Assembly: GCF_028823535.1 (NCBI RefSeq)
Contig: NZ_JAQIYM010000002.1
Coordinates: 186,001-250,000, forward strand
DNA: 64,000 bases
Reading direction: 5' to 3'
Source: Pseudomonas serbica
GTDB taxonomy: Bacteria; Pseudomonadota; Gammaproteobacteria; Pseudomonadales; Pseudomonadaceae
The notes beneath the pieces were generated by a model. That model was not told the DNA's origin and did no database searches. It was given only the letters and a program-made list of their open reading frames with translations. This document shows positions 1-7,799 of the stretch, piece by piece (position 1 is the stretch's first letter; each line of letters begins with the position of its first letter). Position numbers and translations under genes: made by a program.

Positions 1-152
1 GTCGTGGCACCTTCCTGCGCGGCTTCATGTGCGACTTCATCGAGAAGTTCGCCCCGCACCTGACCCGCGAAGTCATGGCCAAGGCCATCCAGTGCCACAA
101 CAAGCAGGAGCTGGAAGAGCTGTTCGACGGCGTCGAACTGCCCGTTCACTGA
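1..152 (+). CDS. C-terminal end of an unidentified protein
   Basis: The window opens inside a reading frame that runs from base 3 to a TGA at 150-152 and gives 49 residues beginning RGTFLRGFMCDFIEKF and ending in ELPVH. The codon use is typical of the rest of the window and a hairpin follows directly, so this is very likely the true end of a gene that begins upstream. I do not recognise the family from this fragment. It is transcribed towards the convergent Gre-like gene, which ends 33 bases further on. Confidence 0.6.
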   Translation, partial: RGTFLRGFMCDFIEKFAPHLTREVMAKAIQCHNKQELEELFDGVELPVH

Positions 153-158
153 TAACGC

Positions 159-179
159 GTCCTGCCTCGCAGGCAGGAC
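159..179. terminator. hairpin between convergent genes, probable bidirectional terminator
   Basis: A perfect 9-bp stem (GTCCTGCCT, loop CGC, AGGCAGGAC) lies in the 33-bp gap between two convergent coding regions. There is no strong T tract on either side, so termination efficiency is uncertain. Confidence 0.5.
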
Positions 180-185
180 AGCCGG

Positions 186-668
186 TCAAACCACCTCGGT
201 GACAGCAAACTGTTGCCGAGCGCCCGCCACCAGAATCTCCACCTCGTCGCCTTCGAACTTGCCCAGCAGGCTCTTGCCCAGCGGTGAGCGGGGGGTGATG
301 ACGGTGATCAGTTGCCCCACCAGGTCAACCTTCAGGCCCGCCGCATCCGGCGCCAGGAATAGCCACTGCTCGCGGCCCTTTTCGTCTTCCAGGCCGAGCA
401 GTGCCCCTACCTCGATGCCCCGTCGCTCGTCGTACGGGCGCAATGCCAGGTTCTGGCAAAGCGCCAGTGACTGGCGAATCTCTTCGACCCGCCTGGCCTG
501 CCCGGCGGCCAGGTAGGAGGCCTCCAGACCCAGTGTGTCGTACTTGTTTTCGGCGATGTTTTCTTCGTGGGTCGCGGTTTCGTAAGCGGTTTGCGCGGCA
601 CGCTCGGCAATGTCGAGATCGATCCGCAGCTTGTCGAGAATCAGTTGGTGTACCGTGTTTTTATTCAT
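186..668 (-). CDS. GreA/GreB family transcription elongation factor-like protein
   Basis: The 160-residue product has the two-part Gre layout: an N-terminal helical coiled-coil hairpin (about 1-75), with an acidic tip around the EENIAENKYD stretch, and a C-terminal FKBP-like domain containing SPLGKSLLGKFEGDEVEI, which matches the end of GreA and GreB. Gre factors enter the RNA polymerase secondary channel and stimulate cleavage of backtracked RNA. The start MNKNTVHQ was chosen because it lies 2 bases after the stop of the upstream gene; a longer frame upstream reads through that gene. It differs from canonical GreB in the tip sequence, so it may be a Gre paralogue with another role at polymerase. 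Confidence 0.75.
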   Translation of the reverse strand: MNKNTVHQLILDKLRIDLDIAERAAQTAYETATHEENIAENKYDTLGLEASYLAAGQARRVEEIRQSLALCQNLALRPYDERRGIEVGALLGLEDEKGREQWLFLAPDAAGLKVDLVGQLITVITPRSPLGKSLLGKFEGDEVEILVAGARQQFAVTEVV

Positions 669-670
669 GA

Positions 671-1081
671 TCAATCGCAGAATTGCAGGACATTGGCGCG
701 GCTTTTTTCGCTCGGTGCCGTCTGGTCCTGTTGCAACCAGAACTGGCATTTGGGGTTCGACAGGTTGCGATTGCTGCTGCGTGCCTGATCGAGTCGTTGG
801 GCCTGCTCGTTCTTGCGCAGGTTTTCTTCATACTGCTCGAACAACGGGCTCTGTGGTGGAATGTCCGGCACCGGTCGAGCCGCCGCCGGTGGTTTGGCCA
901 GTTGCTCCAGCGCTGTCGCGACCGGTGCCAGCTGTTCGTTGAAAAACAGCCGGGACACCAGCCAGGCGGTCAACACAATGGCCATGAACCCCAGCCACAT
1001 GCCAAGGGCGATACTGCCGGTCAGTTGCAGGGCATTGAGTTGAATCGAAACGGATCGGCGCGGTGTAGGGCGGTAGGGCAT
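671..1081 (-). CDS. hypothetical single-pass membrane protein, 136 aa
   Basis: I do not recognise the family. The protein has a basic N terminus, one clear membrane segment (about residues 21-46), then a proline-rich and polar tail that should face the periplasm and holds two cysteines near the end (CQFW and FCD) that could form a disulfide. The start is supported by AGGAGG 4-9 bases upstream of the ATG. Its stop is 2 bases before the Gre-like gene, so the two are almost certainly cotranscribed. Nothing in the sequence points to a specific function. Confidence 0.7.
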   Translation of the reverse strand: MPYRPTPRRSVSIQLNALQLTGSIALGMWLGFMAIVLTAWLVSRLFFNEQLAPVATALEQLAKPPAAARPVPDIPPQSPLFEQYEENLRKNEQAQRLDQARSSNRNLSNPKCQFWLQQDQTAPSEKSRANVLQFCD

Positions 1082-1206
1082 GGTTGCCTCCTGGCGAAGG
1101 GGTCGCGGGCGAGTGACGATTGTCGCACGAAGAATTATCGTCGTCGGCTCTTCTGCGCGGGTTGATTTATGCGGACAATCGGTGCCTTTGCCAACGGGAG
1201 CCTGGA

Positions 1207-2349
1207 ATGCCTGATTTGAAAACCCGCTGGGATATTTTTTGCACCGTGGTCGACAACTTTGGCGACATCGGCGTGACCTGGCGACTGTCGCGGCAACTGG
1301 TGGCCGAGCATGGGGTAGCGGTGCGTTTGTGGGTCGACGATCTGCGTGCCTTCGAGCGCCTGTGCCCAGAGATCGACACTCAAGCTGGCCGGCAATGGCA
1401 GCAGGGTGTCGAGGTATGTCACTGGTCTGCTGAGTGGCAACCGGTAGAGGCGGCGGATGTGGTGATCGCCGCGTTCGCCTGTCAGTTGCCAGGCGCCTAT
1501 ATGGACGCCATGGCCCTGCGGGATAAGACACCGCTGTGGATGAACCTCGACTACCTGAGCGCCGAGGACTGGGTGATCGGCTGCCACGGCTTGCCGTCGG
1601 TAAAATACAAACACGTACAGAAGCACTTTTTCTTCCCGGGGTTCCACAAAGGTACCGGTGGCCTGCTGCGTGAAAGCGGATTGCTCGAACGGCGTCGGCA
1701 GTTCCAGCAGAGTCCCGAGGCGCAGCGCACCTTCCTGGCAGGCCTGGGAGTCGACCGCGCACCCGGTGCACTGCTGATTTCACTGTTTGCCTATGAAAAT
1801 GCCGGGCTGGCCAGTTGGCTGGACACCTTGGCCAGCGATTCGACACCCACTCATTTGCTGGTGCCGCAAGGACGGATCCTGGGAGACGTCGAACGTTGGC
1901 TGAATGTGCAGGGCCTGCAGGCCGGGGCGCTGCATGTGCGCGATGCCTTGACCGTGCAGGTATTGCCGTTCGTCCGACAGGACCAGTACGACCCGTTGCT
2001 GTGGTGCTGTGATTTCAACGCCGTACGCGGCGAAGATTCCTTTGTGCGAGCGCAGTGGGCAGGTCGACCTTTGCTGTGGCACATCTACCAGCAGGAGGAG
2101 GACGTTCACCTGGACAAGCTCGAGGCCTTCCTTGCGCTTTACGTCAAGGACCTTCCAGCTGCGGCTGGCGAAGCGATCAGCGGTCTCTGGCGGGCCTGGA
2201 ATGCCGGTGAGACAATGACCGACCACTGGCAATTGACTCGCAAACACTGGCCACAGCTGCAAAAACATGCCGAGTCGTGGTGTCTGGAACAGGCCTCGCA
2301 TACCGATCTTGCCGCAGCGCTGGTACAGTTTTATGTAAATTGGATATGA
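1207..2349 (+). CDS. earP: EF-P arginine rhamnosyltransferase EarP
   Basis: EarP transfers rhamnose from dTDP-rhamnose to Arg32 of elongation factor P, which activates EF-P for rescuing ribosomes stalled on polyprolines. The 380-residue product carries the N-terminal DNFGDIGVTWRL motif (Asp16 and Asp20 correspond to the catalytic aspartates known in this family) and the C-terminal RGEDSFVRAQWAGRPLLW motif with the conserved Glu. It is a GT-B fold glycosyltransferase. The start ATG at 1207 has GGGAG just upstream. The substrate gene efp follows 48 bases downstream, the usual arrangement in Pseudomonas. Confidence 0.95.
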   Translation: MPDLKTRWDIFCTVVDNFGDIGVTWRLSRQLVAEHGVAVRLWVDDLRAFERLCPEIDTQAGRQWQQGVEVCHWSAEWQPVEAADVVIAAFACQLPGAYMDAMALRDKTPLWMNLDYLSAEDWVIGCHGLPSVKYKHVQKHFFFPGFHKGTGGLLRESGLLERRRQFQQSPEAQRTFLAGLGVDRAPGALLISLFAYENAGLASWLDTLASDSTPTHLLVPQGRILGDVERWLNVQGLQAGALHVRDALTVQVLPFVRQDQYDPLLWCCDFNAVRGEDSFVRAQWAGRPLLWHIYQQEEDVHLDKLEAFLALYVKDLPAAAGEAISGLWRAWNAGETMTDHWQLTRKHWPQLQKHAESWCLEQASHTDLAAALVQFYVNWI

Positions 2350-2397
2350 TACGCGGCCTAGATTTTTGTAAATCCCATCCAAATTCGGATATTCGCA

Positions 2398-2967
2398 ATG
2401 AAAACTGGTAAAGAACTCAAACCCGGTACCGTGATCCGTATCGACAACGATCCTTGGCTGGTTCAGAAAGCTGAATTCACCAAGTCGGGCCGTAACAGCG
2501 CGATCATGAAGACCAAGCTGAAAAACCTGCTGACCGGTTACAAGACCGAAACCGTCTACAGCGCCGACGACAAGCTGGACGACGTGATCCTGGACCGCAA
2601 AGAAGCGACCCTGTCCTTCATCAGCGGTGACAGCTACACGTTCATGGACACCACCGACTACACCATGTACGAACTGAACGCCGAAGACATCGAAAGCGTT
2701 CTGCCGTTCATCGAAGAAGGCATGACCGACGTTTGCGAAGCCGTGTTCTTCGAAGGCCGTCTGGTTTCCGTAGAGCTGCCGACCACCATCGTGCGTCAGG
2801 TTGACTACACCGAAGGGTCCGCTCGTGGTGACACTTCCGGCAAGGTGATGAAGCCTGCCAAACTGAAGAACGGTACCGAACTGTCGGTTGCTGACTTCAT
2901 CGAAATCGGCGACATGATCGAGATCGATACCCGCGAAGGCGGTTCCTACAAAGGCCGTGCTAAATAA
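2398..2967 (+). CDS. efp: elongation factor P
   Basis: EF-P binds between the P and E sites of the ribosome and promotes peptide bond formation at consecutive prolines. The 189-residue product has the three beta-barrel domains of the family at full length. The domain I loop reads [10 protein letters not shown], with arginine at position 32 rather than the lysine used by EpmA-type systems; this matches the neighbouring EarP, which rhamnosylates that arginine. The gene is followed by a strong terminator, so earP-efp ends as a unit here. Confidence 0.98.
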   Translation: MKTGKELKPGTVIRIDNDPWLVQKAEFTKSGRNSAIMKTKLKNLLTGYKTETVYSADDKLDDVILDRKEATLSFISGDSYTFMDTTDYTMYELNAEDIESVLPFIEEGMTDVCEAVFFEGRLVSVELPTTIVRQVDYTEGSARGDTSGKVMKPAKLKNGTELSVADFIEIGDMIEIDTREGGSYKGRAK

Positions 2968-2985
2968 GCACTGCTTGAGGAATGA

Positions 2986-3016
2986 AAAAGCCCGACCATC
3001 GAGTCGGGCTTTTTTG
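2986..3016 (+). terminator. rho-independent terminator of efp
   Basis: AAAGCCCGAC, a short loop and GTCGGGCTTTTTT form an A-flanked stem followed by six T residues, 19 bases after the efp stop codon. Confidence 0.9.
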
Positions 3017-3022
3017 TGCCTG

Positions 3023-3062
3023 CAAGATCAAAAGATCGCAGCCTGCGGCAGCTCCCACAGGG
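3023..3062. repeat. REP-like sequence
   Basis: The stretch GATCGCAGCCTGCGGCAGCT followed by CCCACAGGGG resembles the dispersed palindromic repeats found between genes in P. fluorescens. The central stem is GCAGCCTGCGGC-like and imperfect. It sits just after the efp terminator. Confidence 0.5.
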
Positions 3063-3145
3063 GATTCTGTACATCCGCAAATTATCGAACGAACACAATT
3101 TCCGGTACCAGGCTCAGCACGTTGAGGCGTTGTAGCGTACCGGGG

Positions 3146-3565
3146 TTAGACGGTGACGTGCAGCCGTACATCAACGTTGCCACGGGTGGCGTTGGAGTAC
3201 GGGCAGACCTGATGGGCCGCCTCGACCAGGGTTTGCGCGTCGGCAAGCTCAAGGCCTGGCAGGCTGATGTGCAGGTCGATATCCAGGCCAAAGCCGCCAG
3301 GGATCTGGCCGATGCCGACGTGGGCGGTGATCGACGCGTCGTCGGGGATCTTGCGCTTGGTCTGGCTGGCGACGAATTTCAATGCGCCGATAAAGCAGGC
3401 GGAGTAGCCGGCGGCGAACAGTTGCTCCGGGTTGGTCGCCGCTCCGCCAGCACCGCCGAGCTCTTTAGGGGTGGCGAGCTTGACGTCGAGAATGTTGTCG
3501 CTGGAGATCGCACGACCGTCACGGCCACCGGTGGAAGTTGCGATTGCGGTGTAGAGAGTCTGCAT
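3146..3565 (-). CDS. ohr: organic hydroperoxide resistance protein, Ohr/OsmC family
   Basis: Ohr is a thiol peroxidase that reduces organic and fatty acid hydroperoxides with lipoylated proteins as reductant. The 139-residue length and both active cysteines fit the family: Cys57 in AAGYSACF and Cys121 in the QVCPYSNATRGN signature. The next gene upstream in the same orientation encodes OhrR, the repressor of ohr, and the region directly upstream of ohr contains palindromes built on GCGCTAA and TTAGCGC that fit an OhrR operator. Expression is therefore likely to be induced by organic peroxides. Confidence 0.97.
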   Translation of the reverse strand: MQTLYTAIATSTGGRDGRAISSDNILDVKLATPKELGGAGGAATNPEQLFAAGYSACFIGALKFVASQTKRKIPDDASITAHVGIGQIPGGFGLDIDLHISLPGLELADAQTLVEAAHQVCPYSNATRGNVDVRLHVTV

Positions 3566-3593
3566 GGTGAAAGCCTCGTTCGGGTTGTGTGTT

Positions 3594-3661
3594 TTTGCGC
3601 TAAATGTTTGCGCGCTAAGTAAGTGCGAGATGAATGTATCGCGCTAATGTTTAGCGCGCAA
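3594..3661. promoter_or_regulatory. probable OhrR operators upstream of ohr
   Basis: The ohr promoter region holds a perfect palindrome CGCGCTAATGTTTAGCGCG at 3640-3658 (8-bp arms, 3-bp spacer) and a second, imperfect copy with the order GCGCTAA-ATG-TTTGCGC at 3597-3613. A related sequence, TTTAACGCGCC, lies just upstream of ohrR near 4340. The shared motif in front of both genes fits binding by OhrR, but the assignment to OhrR is inference. Confidence 0.65.
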
Positions 3662-3718
3662 GATAAATTTCTGAAAAAAATGCGGATCATTTGAATTTTC
3701 AACCCAAGCGCAGAACAA

Positions 3719-3814
3719 CTGTGGGAGCGAGCCTGCTCGCGATGGCGGTGCGTCAGTCAACATGTCTGTTGAATGTGACACTGCCATCGCGAGCAGGCTC
3801 GCTCCCGCAGGGGG
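3719..3814. repeat. REPIN (inverted pair of REP sequences)
   Basis: A REP unit CTGTGGGAGCGAGCCTGCTC continuing into GCGATGGC at 3719 is matched by its inverted copy ending at about 3811, with roughly 35 bases between. The whole element is a long imperfect hairpin between the divergent ohr region and the 3' end of ohrR. The same REP family recurs at 24673-24733 and 46772-46803. Confidence 0.85.
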
Positions 3815-3832
3815 CTTTCGGGGGTTTGAAAA

Positions 3833-4294
3833 TCAGAGGTTTTCTTGTAGATGACGCCTCAGTTCTTGCAGCTCCGCCTGAAGCTTTTGCAGTCGCTCCA
3901 GGGTCATCCCGCTGGCGCCGAGGATGCATTGAGGGATGTTCCGGGCCTTGTCACGCAAGGCTCGGCCCTGTTCCGTGAGTTCGACGATCACCACGCGCTC
4001 GTCCTCACGGCTGCGGGTGCGGCTGAGCACACCTTCGGCCTCCAGGCGCTTGAGCAGCGGCGTTAGCGAGCCAGGGTCGGTCAACAGGCGAGCGCTGATT
4101 TCACCTACGGTCAAACCGTCCTGTTCCCACAGCACCATCATCGCCAGGTATTGCGGGTAGGTCAGGCCCAACGCCTGCAGCAGGGGTTTGTAGACCTTGG
4201 TCATCATCAGCGAAGTGGAGTGCAGGGCGAAGCAGGCCTGATTGTCCAGCAGCAGGGCGTCGCAGTTATCCGGTGTGTCGCGCTTGGTGGTCAT
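3833..4294 (-). CDS. ohrR: MarR-family organic peroxide sensor-repressor OhrR
   Basis: OhrR represses ohr and releases DNA when a reactive N-terminal cysteine is oxidised by organic peroxides. The 153-residue product has the winged-helix MarR core ([15 protein letters not shown], then [25 protein letters not shown]) and the sensing cysteine at position 21 in NQACFALHS, where this family has it. I chose the ATG at 4294 because AAGG lies 8 bases upstream and the length fits; an in-frame ATG at 4321 would add nine residues. A motif like the ohr operators lies upstream, which suggests autoregulation. Confidence 0.92.
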   Translation of the reverse strand: MTTKRDTPDNCDALLLDNQACFALHSTSLMMTKVYKPLLQALGLTYPQYLAMMVLWEQDGLTVGEISARLLTDPGSLTPLLKRLEAEGVLSRTRSREDERVVIVELTEQGRALRDKARNIPQCILGASGMTLERLQKLQAELQELRRHLQENL

Positions 4295-4363
4295 TTGGAA
4301 GCCTTGATCAGTGATCTTCATGAATCTAGCGGGCAAATCTTTAACGCGCCAGATAATTCTTGA

Positions 4364-5320
4364 CTAGTGCCGGCCCAGTTTGGTTTGCAGTACCAGGTCC
4401 CATGGCGGAATGGGGCTGAACCGGGTTTTCAGGTATTCCAGCAGCAGGCGACTGCGGGAGTTCGGCTGCTGCTGCAGGCGCAACGCGTAGATCCCGGAGC
4501 TTTCCGGTTTCGGCAGGCCGTTCTCGCAGAACAAAGGCAGCAGTTCGCCACGTAACAGGTATTCACTGACGAGCCAGGTCGGCAGGTGGGCGATGCCCAG
4601 GCCGGCCAGTGCGCTGCAGATCAGCGCTTCGGCATTGTTGGCGCTCATGCGTACGCGCGTTGGCCGATGCAATTGCATCTGGCCATCCCGTTCGAAGCGC
4701 CACGCGAAAGGTGGGGCCAGGCCCGCCCAGTCGAGACCGTCATGCTCGACCAGTTGCGCCGGATCATTCGGCACGCCGCGGCGCTGCAAGTAGTCGGGGC
4801 TGGCGCAGGCAATGCGCACCATGCTCGCCAGCGGCGTGGCCACCAACCGGGTATCGGCCAACTGCCCGGCACGCAATACCAGATCGACCTTGCCCAGGTT
4901 CAGGCCCTGCATATCGACGAAGCTGTCGATCAGTTGCAGTTGCACGTCGAGGCCGGGATAGAGCAGCAGAAAATCGGCAATCACCGGTGCCAGGTGGCGC
5001 CGTCCGAAGGCGGCCGGAGCATCAATGCGAATCAGGCCTTCCGGCGCACTGCTCAGGGACACCGCTTCTGCCCGGGCCAGGCGCAATTCGGCGACAATTC
5101 TCCGTGCGCGTTCGGCGAATGCCAGCCCTGCCGGCGTAGCGCGCACCGCATGAGTGCTGCGAATGAACAACTGGCTGCCAACGGCGCTCTCCAGGCTGTC
5201 GATGCGCCGCGCCACCGCCGAAGGCGTCAGTGGATGACGGCGGGACGCTGCAGAAAAGCTGCCGCTTTCCAATACGTCGAGAAACAGGCCCAGTTGCTCG
5301 GTCAGTAGATTGGGATTCAT
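4364..5320 (-). CDS. LysR-family transcriptional regulator
   Basis: The 318-residue product has an N-terminal LysR helix-turn-helix (GSFSAASRRHPLTPSAVARRIDSLES, about residues 20-46) and a C-terminal periplasmic-binding-like effector domain. The target is unknown. It is transcribed divergently from a TauE-type exporter gene with a 111-bp gap, and LysR regulators commonly control the divergent neighbour, so that exporter is the best candidate target. The start MNPNLLTE was chosen because LysR proteins place the HTH close to the N terminus; a longer frame exists upstream without ribosome site. Confidence 0.9.
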   Translation of the reverse strand: MNPNLLTEQLGLFLDVLESGSFSAASRRHPLTPSAVARRIDSLESAVGSQLFIRSTHAVRATPAGLAFAERARRIVAELRLARAEAVSLSSAPEGLIRIDAPAAFGRRHLAPVIADFLLLYPGLDVQLQLIDSFVDMQGLNLGKVDLVLRAGQLADTRLVATPLASMVRIACASPDYLQRRGVPNDPAQLVEHDGLDWAGLAPPFAWRFERDGQMQLHRPTRVRMSANNAEALICSALAGLGIAHLPTWLVSEYLLRGELLPLFCENGLPKPESSGIYALRLQQQPNSRSRLLLEYLKTRFSPIPPWDLVLQTKLGRH

Positions 5321-5431
5321 GAAGGGCTCGATGCTTGTGCGAGTTTGGCATAGCCATTGTGCGTGGCTGTGCGTTTCCACGCTAGAGCCAGTTGCGTAGG
5401 ATGAATCCCCTGGCTATGGGAGAGATACGCT

Positions 5432-6181
5432 GTGCTCGAGTTTCTGATGTACCTGGTTTTCGGTGCGGCCCTGGGGACCCTTGGCGGCCTGTTCGGCATC
5501 GGCGGGGGATTGATCGCCATTCCGTTGCTGGGCGTACTGTGCGGTCTCGATCAACAGATTGCCCAAGGCACCGCTTTGGTGATGGTGGTGCCGAACGTGA
5601 TGCTGGCGCTGTGGCGCTACCATCAGCGCAACAGGATCGAATTACGCCACGCGCTGCCGCTTGCCGTGATGGGATTCTGCTTCGCCTGGCTTGGATCGAT
5701 CTGGGCGGTGGGGGTCGATGCGCAGACCATGCGTATCGGATTTGTCGTGTTTTTGATCGCGCTTTGCGCCTACAACCTGGCGCGGATGTTCATGGCCAGC
5801 ACACCGCCGTCTGCGCAGATGAACTATTCATGGCCATGGCTGGGCGTGCTCGGTGCCGCCTCCGGCACCATGGGCGGTTTGTTTGGCGTGGGTGGGGCAG
5901 TGGTGGCGACACCAGTATTGACCAGCGTATTCGGCACCACCCAGGTCGTTGCCCAGGGCTTGTCACTGGCATTGGCACTGCCGAGCACTGGCGTTACGCT
6001 GATCACCTATGGGTTGCATCACCAGGTGAACTGGATGATCGGCGTGCCACTGGCAATCGGCGGATTGATGAGCATCAGTTGGGGCGTGAAGATCGCCCAC
6101 AGCCTGCCGGAACGTTTGTTGCGCGCCTTGTTTTGCGGCTTTCTGCTTTTCTGTGCAGTCATGCTTGCCTTCAAAGCATGA
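5432..6181 (+). CDS. TauE/SafE family (DUF81) anion exporter
   Basis: The 249-residue protein is almost entirely hydrophobic with seven or eight membrane segments arranged as two related halves; each half begins with a glycine-rich motif (GGLFGIGGGLIAIPLL near residue 18 and GGLFGVGGAVVATPVL near 145), the internal repeat characteristic of TauE/SafE exporters. Members export sulfite, sulfoacetate or related anions. The start is a GTG at 5432 with GGGAGAG about eight bases upstream. It is divergent from a LysR gene and its end overlaps the next convergent gene by 11 bases. The substrate cannot be told from sequence. Confidence 0.88.
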   Translation: MLEFLMYLVFGAALGTLGGLFGIGGGLIAIPLLGVLCGLDQQIAQGTALVMVVPNVMLALWRYHQRNRIELRHALPLAVMGFCFAWLGSIWAVGVDAQTMRIGFVVFLIALCAYNLARMFMASTPPSAQMNYSWPWLGVLGAASGTMGGLFGVGGAVVATPVLTSVFGTTQVVAQGLSLALALPSTGVTLITYGLHHQVNWMIGVPLAIGGLMSISWGVKIAHSLPERLLRALFCGFLLFCAVMLAFKA

Positions 6182-7025
6182 AGCCTTCGACGATATGTTC
6201 GGCCAGGCACTCGGTGATCGGTGACGGATTATGCAGGTTGCGCACCAGCATGATGCTGGCCTCTGGCAGTACTGGCAGATCCTCGGCTGCACCGAGGATG
6301 CGCATGTCCGCGGTGATCAGGCTTTCCAGTTGCGCAGTGACCGCCAGGCCAGCACTGACCACCGCCATGATTGCCGACAGGCTGTCGCTGTTGTACGCCA
6401 CTCGATAATCGCGCCCTTGGGCATCAAGGGCATTGCAGGCCCAGATCCGACAGAAACAATCGCTGTTGAACATCGCCAGGGGCAACGGCGTCTGCTCGTG
6501 GGCGCTGTAGCACTGCGCCTCGGCCCAGACAAAACGTTCCTTGCGCAACAACTGGCCGATTTCACTGCCCGGCTCACGGGTAACAATGGACAGGTCCAGG
6601 TCCTGGCGCATCAGCAGTTGTTTTGACGATTCGCAGTGCACTTCGATCTGGATAAGCGGGTAGGACTGTGCAAACTGGCGCAGGATCCCCGGCAGGAAAC
6701 GCATCACGTAGTCATCCGGTGTGCCGATGCGCACCGTGCCGACCATGTGCGGCTCTCGCAAGGTGTTGAACACCTCGCTGTGCAGCTTGAGGATTCGCCG
6801 TGCATAACCCAGCAGAACCTGGCCTTCGGCCGTGAGCCGTACCTGGCGTCCATCACGCTGGAACAACTGGCGCTGCAGCACGTCTTCTTCCAGGCGCTTC
6901 ATCTGCATGCTGACAGCTGACTGGGTGCGATGGACCAACTCACCGGCGCGGGTAAAGCCACCCTGGTCGGCAATGGCGACGAAAGTGCGCAGCACTTCGG
7001 TATCGATACTCGGGTAGGCCGACAT
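6171..7025 (-). CDS. LysR-family transcriptional regulator
   Basis: The 284-residue product carries a LysR HTH (TFVAIADQGGFTRAGELVHR to MQMKRLEE, about 14-49) and a substrate-binding domain with LGYARRILKLHSEVFNTLRE linker, of the LrhA/PecT-like type. It lies divergent from the first DUF1127 gene with about 95 bases between start codons, which makes that small gene a plausible target. The 3' end overlaps the convergent TauE-type gene by 11 bases. The effector is unknown. Confidence 0.9.
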   Translation of the reverse strand: MSAYPSIDTEVLRTFVAIADQGGFTRAGELVHRTQSAVSMQMKRLEEDVLQRQLFQRDGRQVRLTAEGQVLLGYARRILKLHSEVFNTLREPHMVGTVRIGTPDDYVMRFLPGILRQFAQSYPLIQIEVHCESSKQLLMRQDLDLSIVTREPGSEIGQLLRKERFVWAEAQCYSAHEQTPLPLAMFNSDCFCRIWACNALDAQGRDYRVAYNSDSLSAIMAVVSAGLAVTAQLESLITADMRILGAAEDLPVLPEASIMLVRNLHNPSPITECLAEHIVEGFML

Positions 7026-7120
7026 GCATCAATCTCCGAGATGGTTACCATCAGAAACATTCGTTGGATTGATCTTAGCCCCGGGCAGAGACTTGAGCCA
7101 TCCAAACGGAGGGCAACAAG

Positions 7121-7342
7121 ATGAAAGGTCAACATGAGTTTCATGGCGCTGAAAAACATTCGATCCACTTGATATCTGATCTGTTGCACAAGGTCAGCCG
7201 CTGGTACGAGTTGCACCGTGAGCGCGAAATGCTGGCGAGCATGAGTGACGAAGCACTGAAGGACATCGGCTTGAGTCGTGCCGACGTCGCCCACGAAGCG
7301 GAACTGCACTTCTGGCAAGACCCGATGGGCAATGGAAAGTAG
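7121..7342 (+). CDS. DUF1127 small protein
   Basis: The 73-residue product ends with the DUF1127 pattern: a helix ending ELHREREMLASMSDEALKDIGLSRADV followed by a short acidic tail. Some small DUF1127 proteins of alphaproteobacteria are basic RNA-binding proteins involved in phosphate and C1 metabolism, but no role is established for this subfamily. The start has GGAGGG about nine bases upstream. A second, related gene follows at 7505, so the pair looks like a tandem duplication, and the divergent LysR gene may regulate it. Confidence 0.88.
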   Translation: MKGQHEFHGAEKHSIHLISDLLHKVSRWYELHREREMLASMSDEALKDIGLSRADVAHEAELHFWQDPMGNGK

Positions 7343-7370
7343 CTTGATGTCCTATGGAAATGTCCTGTCA

Positions 7371-7411
7371 CTACCCCGTCATCCCAGCAGAAGCCCGGGC
7401 TGATGGGGTAG
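7371..7411. terminator. imperfect hairpin between two DUF1127 genes
   Basis: CTACCC at 7371 pairs with GGGTAG ending at 7411, and the adjoining CATC pairs with GATG around a three-base bulge. No T tract follows, so it may be an mRNA structure rather than a terminator. Confidence 0.35.
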
Positions 7412-7504
7412 GCGTGTGCCCGAAACAGCTGGTCATGGAGCTTTGCTGGAACCCGTTTGCGCACTGACAGAAGATCCTCTCCCCCAACATTGAGGAGTGG
7501 TGTC

Positions 7505-7744
7505 ATGGAACGACGAGGCATTGAAGGAAGGGGCGCGAGGCATGGCGTGCGCGATGCACTGCACAGGTTTCGACAGCCGGTTTTGGCGGCGGTCACGCAA
7601 CTGCAGCGCTGGCGCCAACTGAGCAGGGATCGCACCGAGCTGGCGCGACTGAGCGATGACTGCTTGCGCGATATTGGCTTGAGTCGAGCCGATGTCCGAC
7701 GGGAGTCAACCCGCTCCTTCTGGGATGATCCGCTCAAGCGATGA
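7505..7744 (+). CDS. DUF1127 small protein, second copy
   Basis: The 79-residue product is strongly basic at the N terminus (MERRGIEGRGARHG) and ends in the same DUF1127 block as its neighbour: DRTELARLSDDCLRDIGLSRADV, followed by a tail with FWDDP, like FWQDP in the first copy. The ATG at 7505 has GAGG eight to eleven bases upstream; an earlier in-frame start at 7457 lacks a ribosome site. The 162-bp gap to the first copy and the conserved ends support tandem duplication with later divergence. Confidence 0.85.
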   Translation: MERRGIEGRGARHGVRDALHRFRQPVLAAVTQLQRWRQLSRDRTELARLSDDCLRDIGLSRADVRRESTRSFWDDPLKR

Positions 7745-7799
7745 GGCATAGGCATTGGCGTTTTTCCTGCCTGACGCTAAGGTGGGGAGACCCTTGTTG

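Noticed and set aside
3719-3814. Possible short CRISPR-like repeat
   Set aside because: Only two inverted copies with dissimilar spacers exist; no direct repeat array, leader or cas gene. It is a REPIN.
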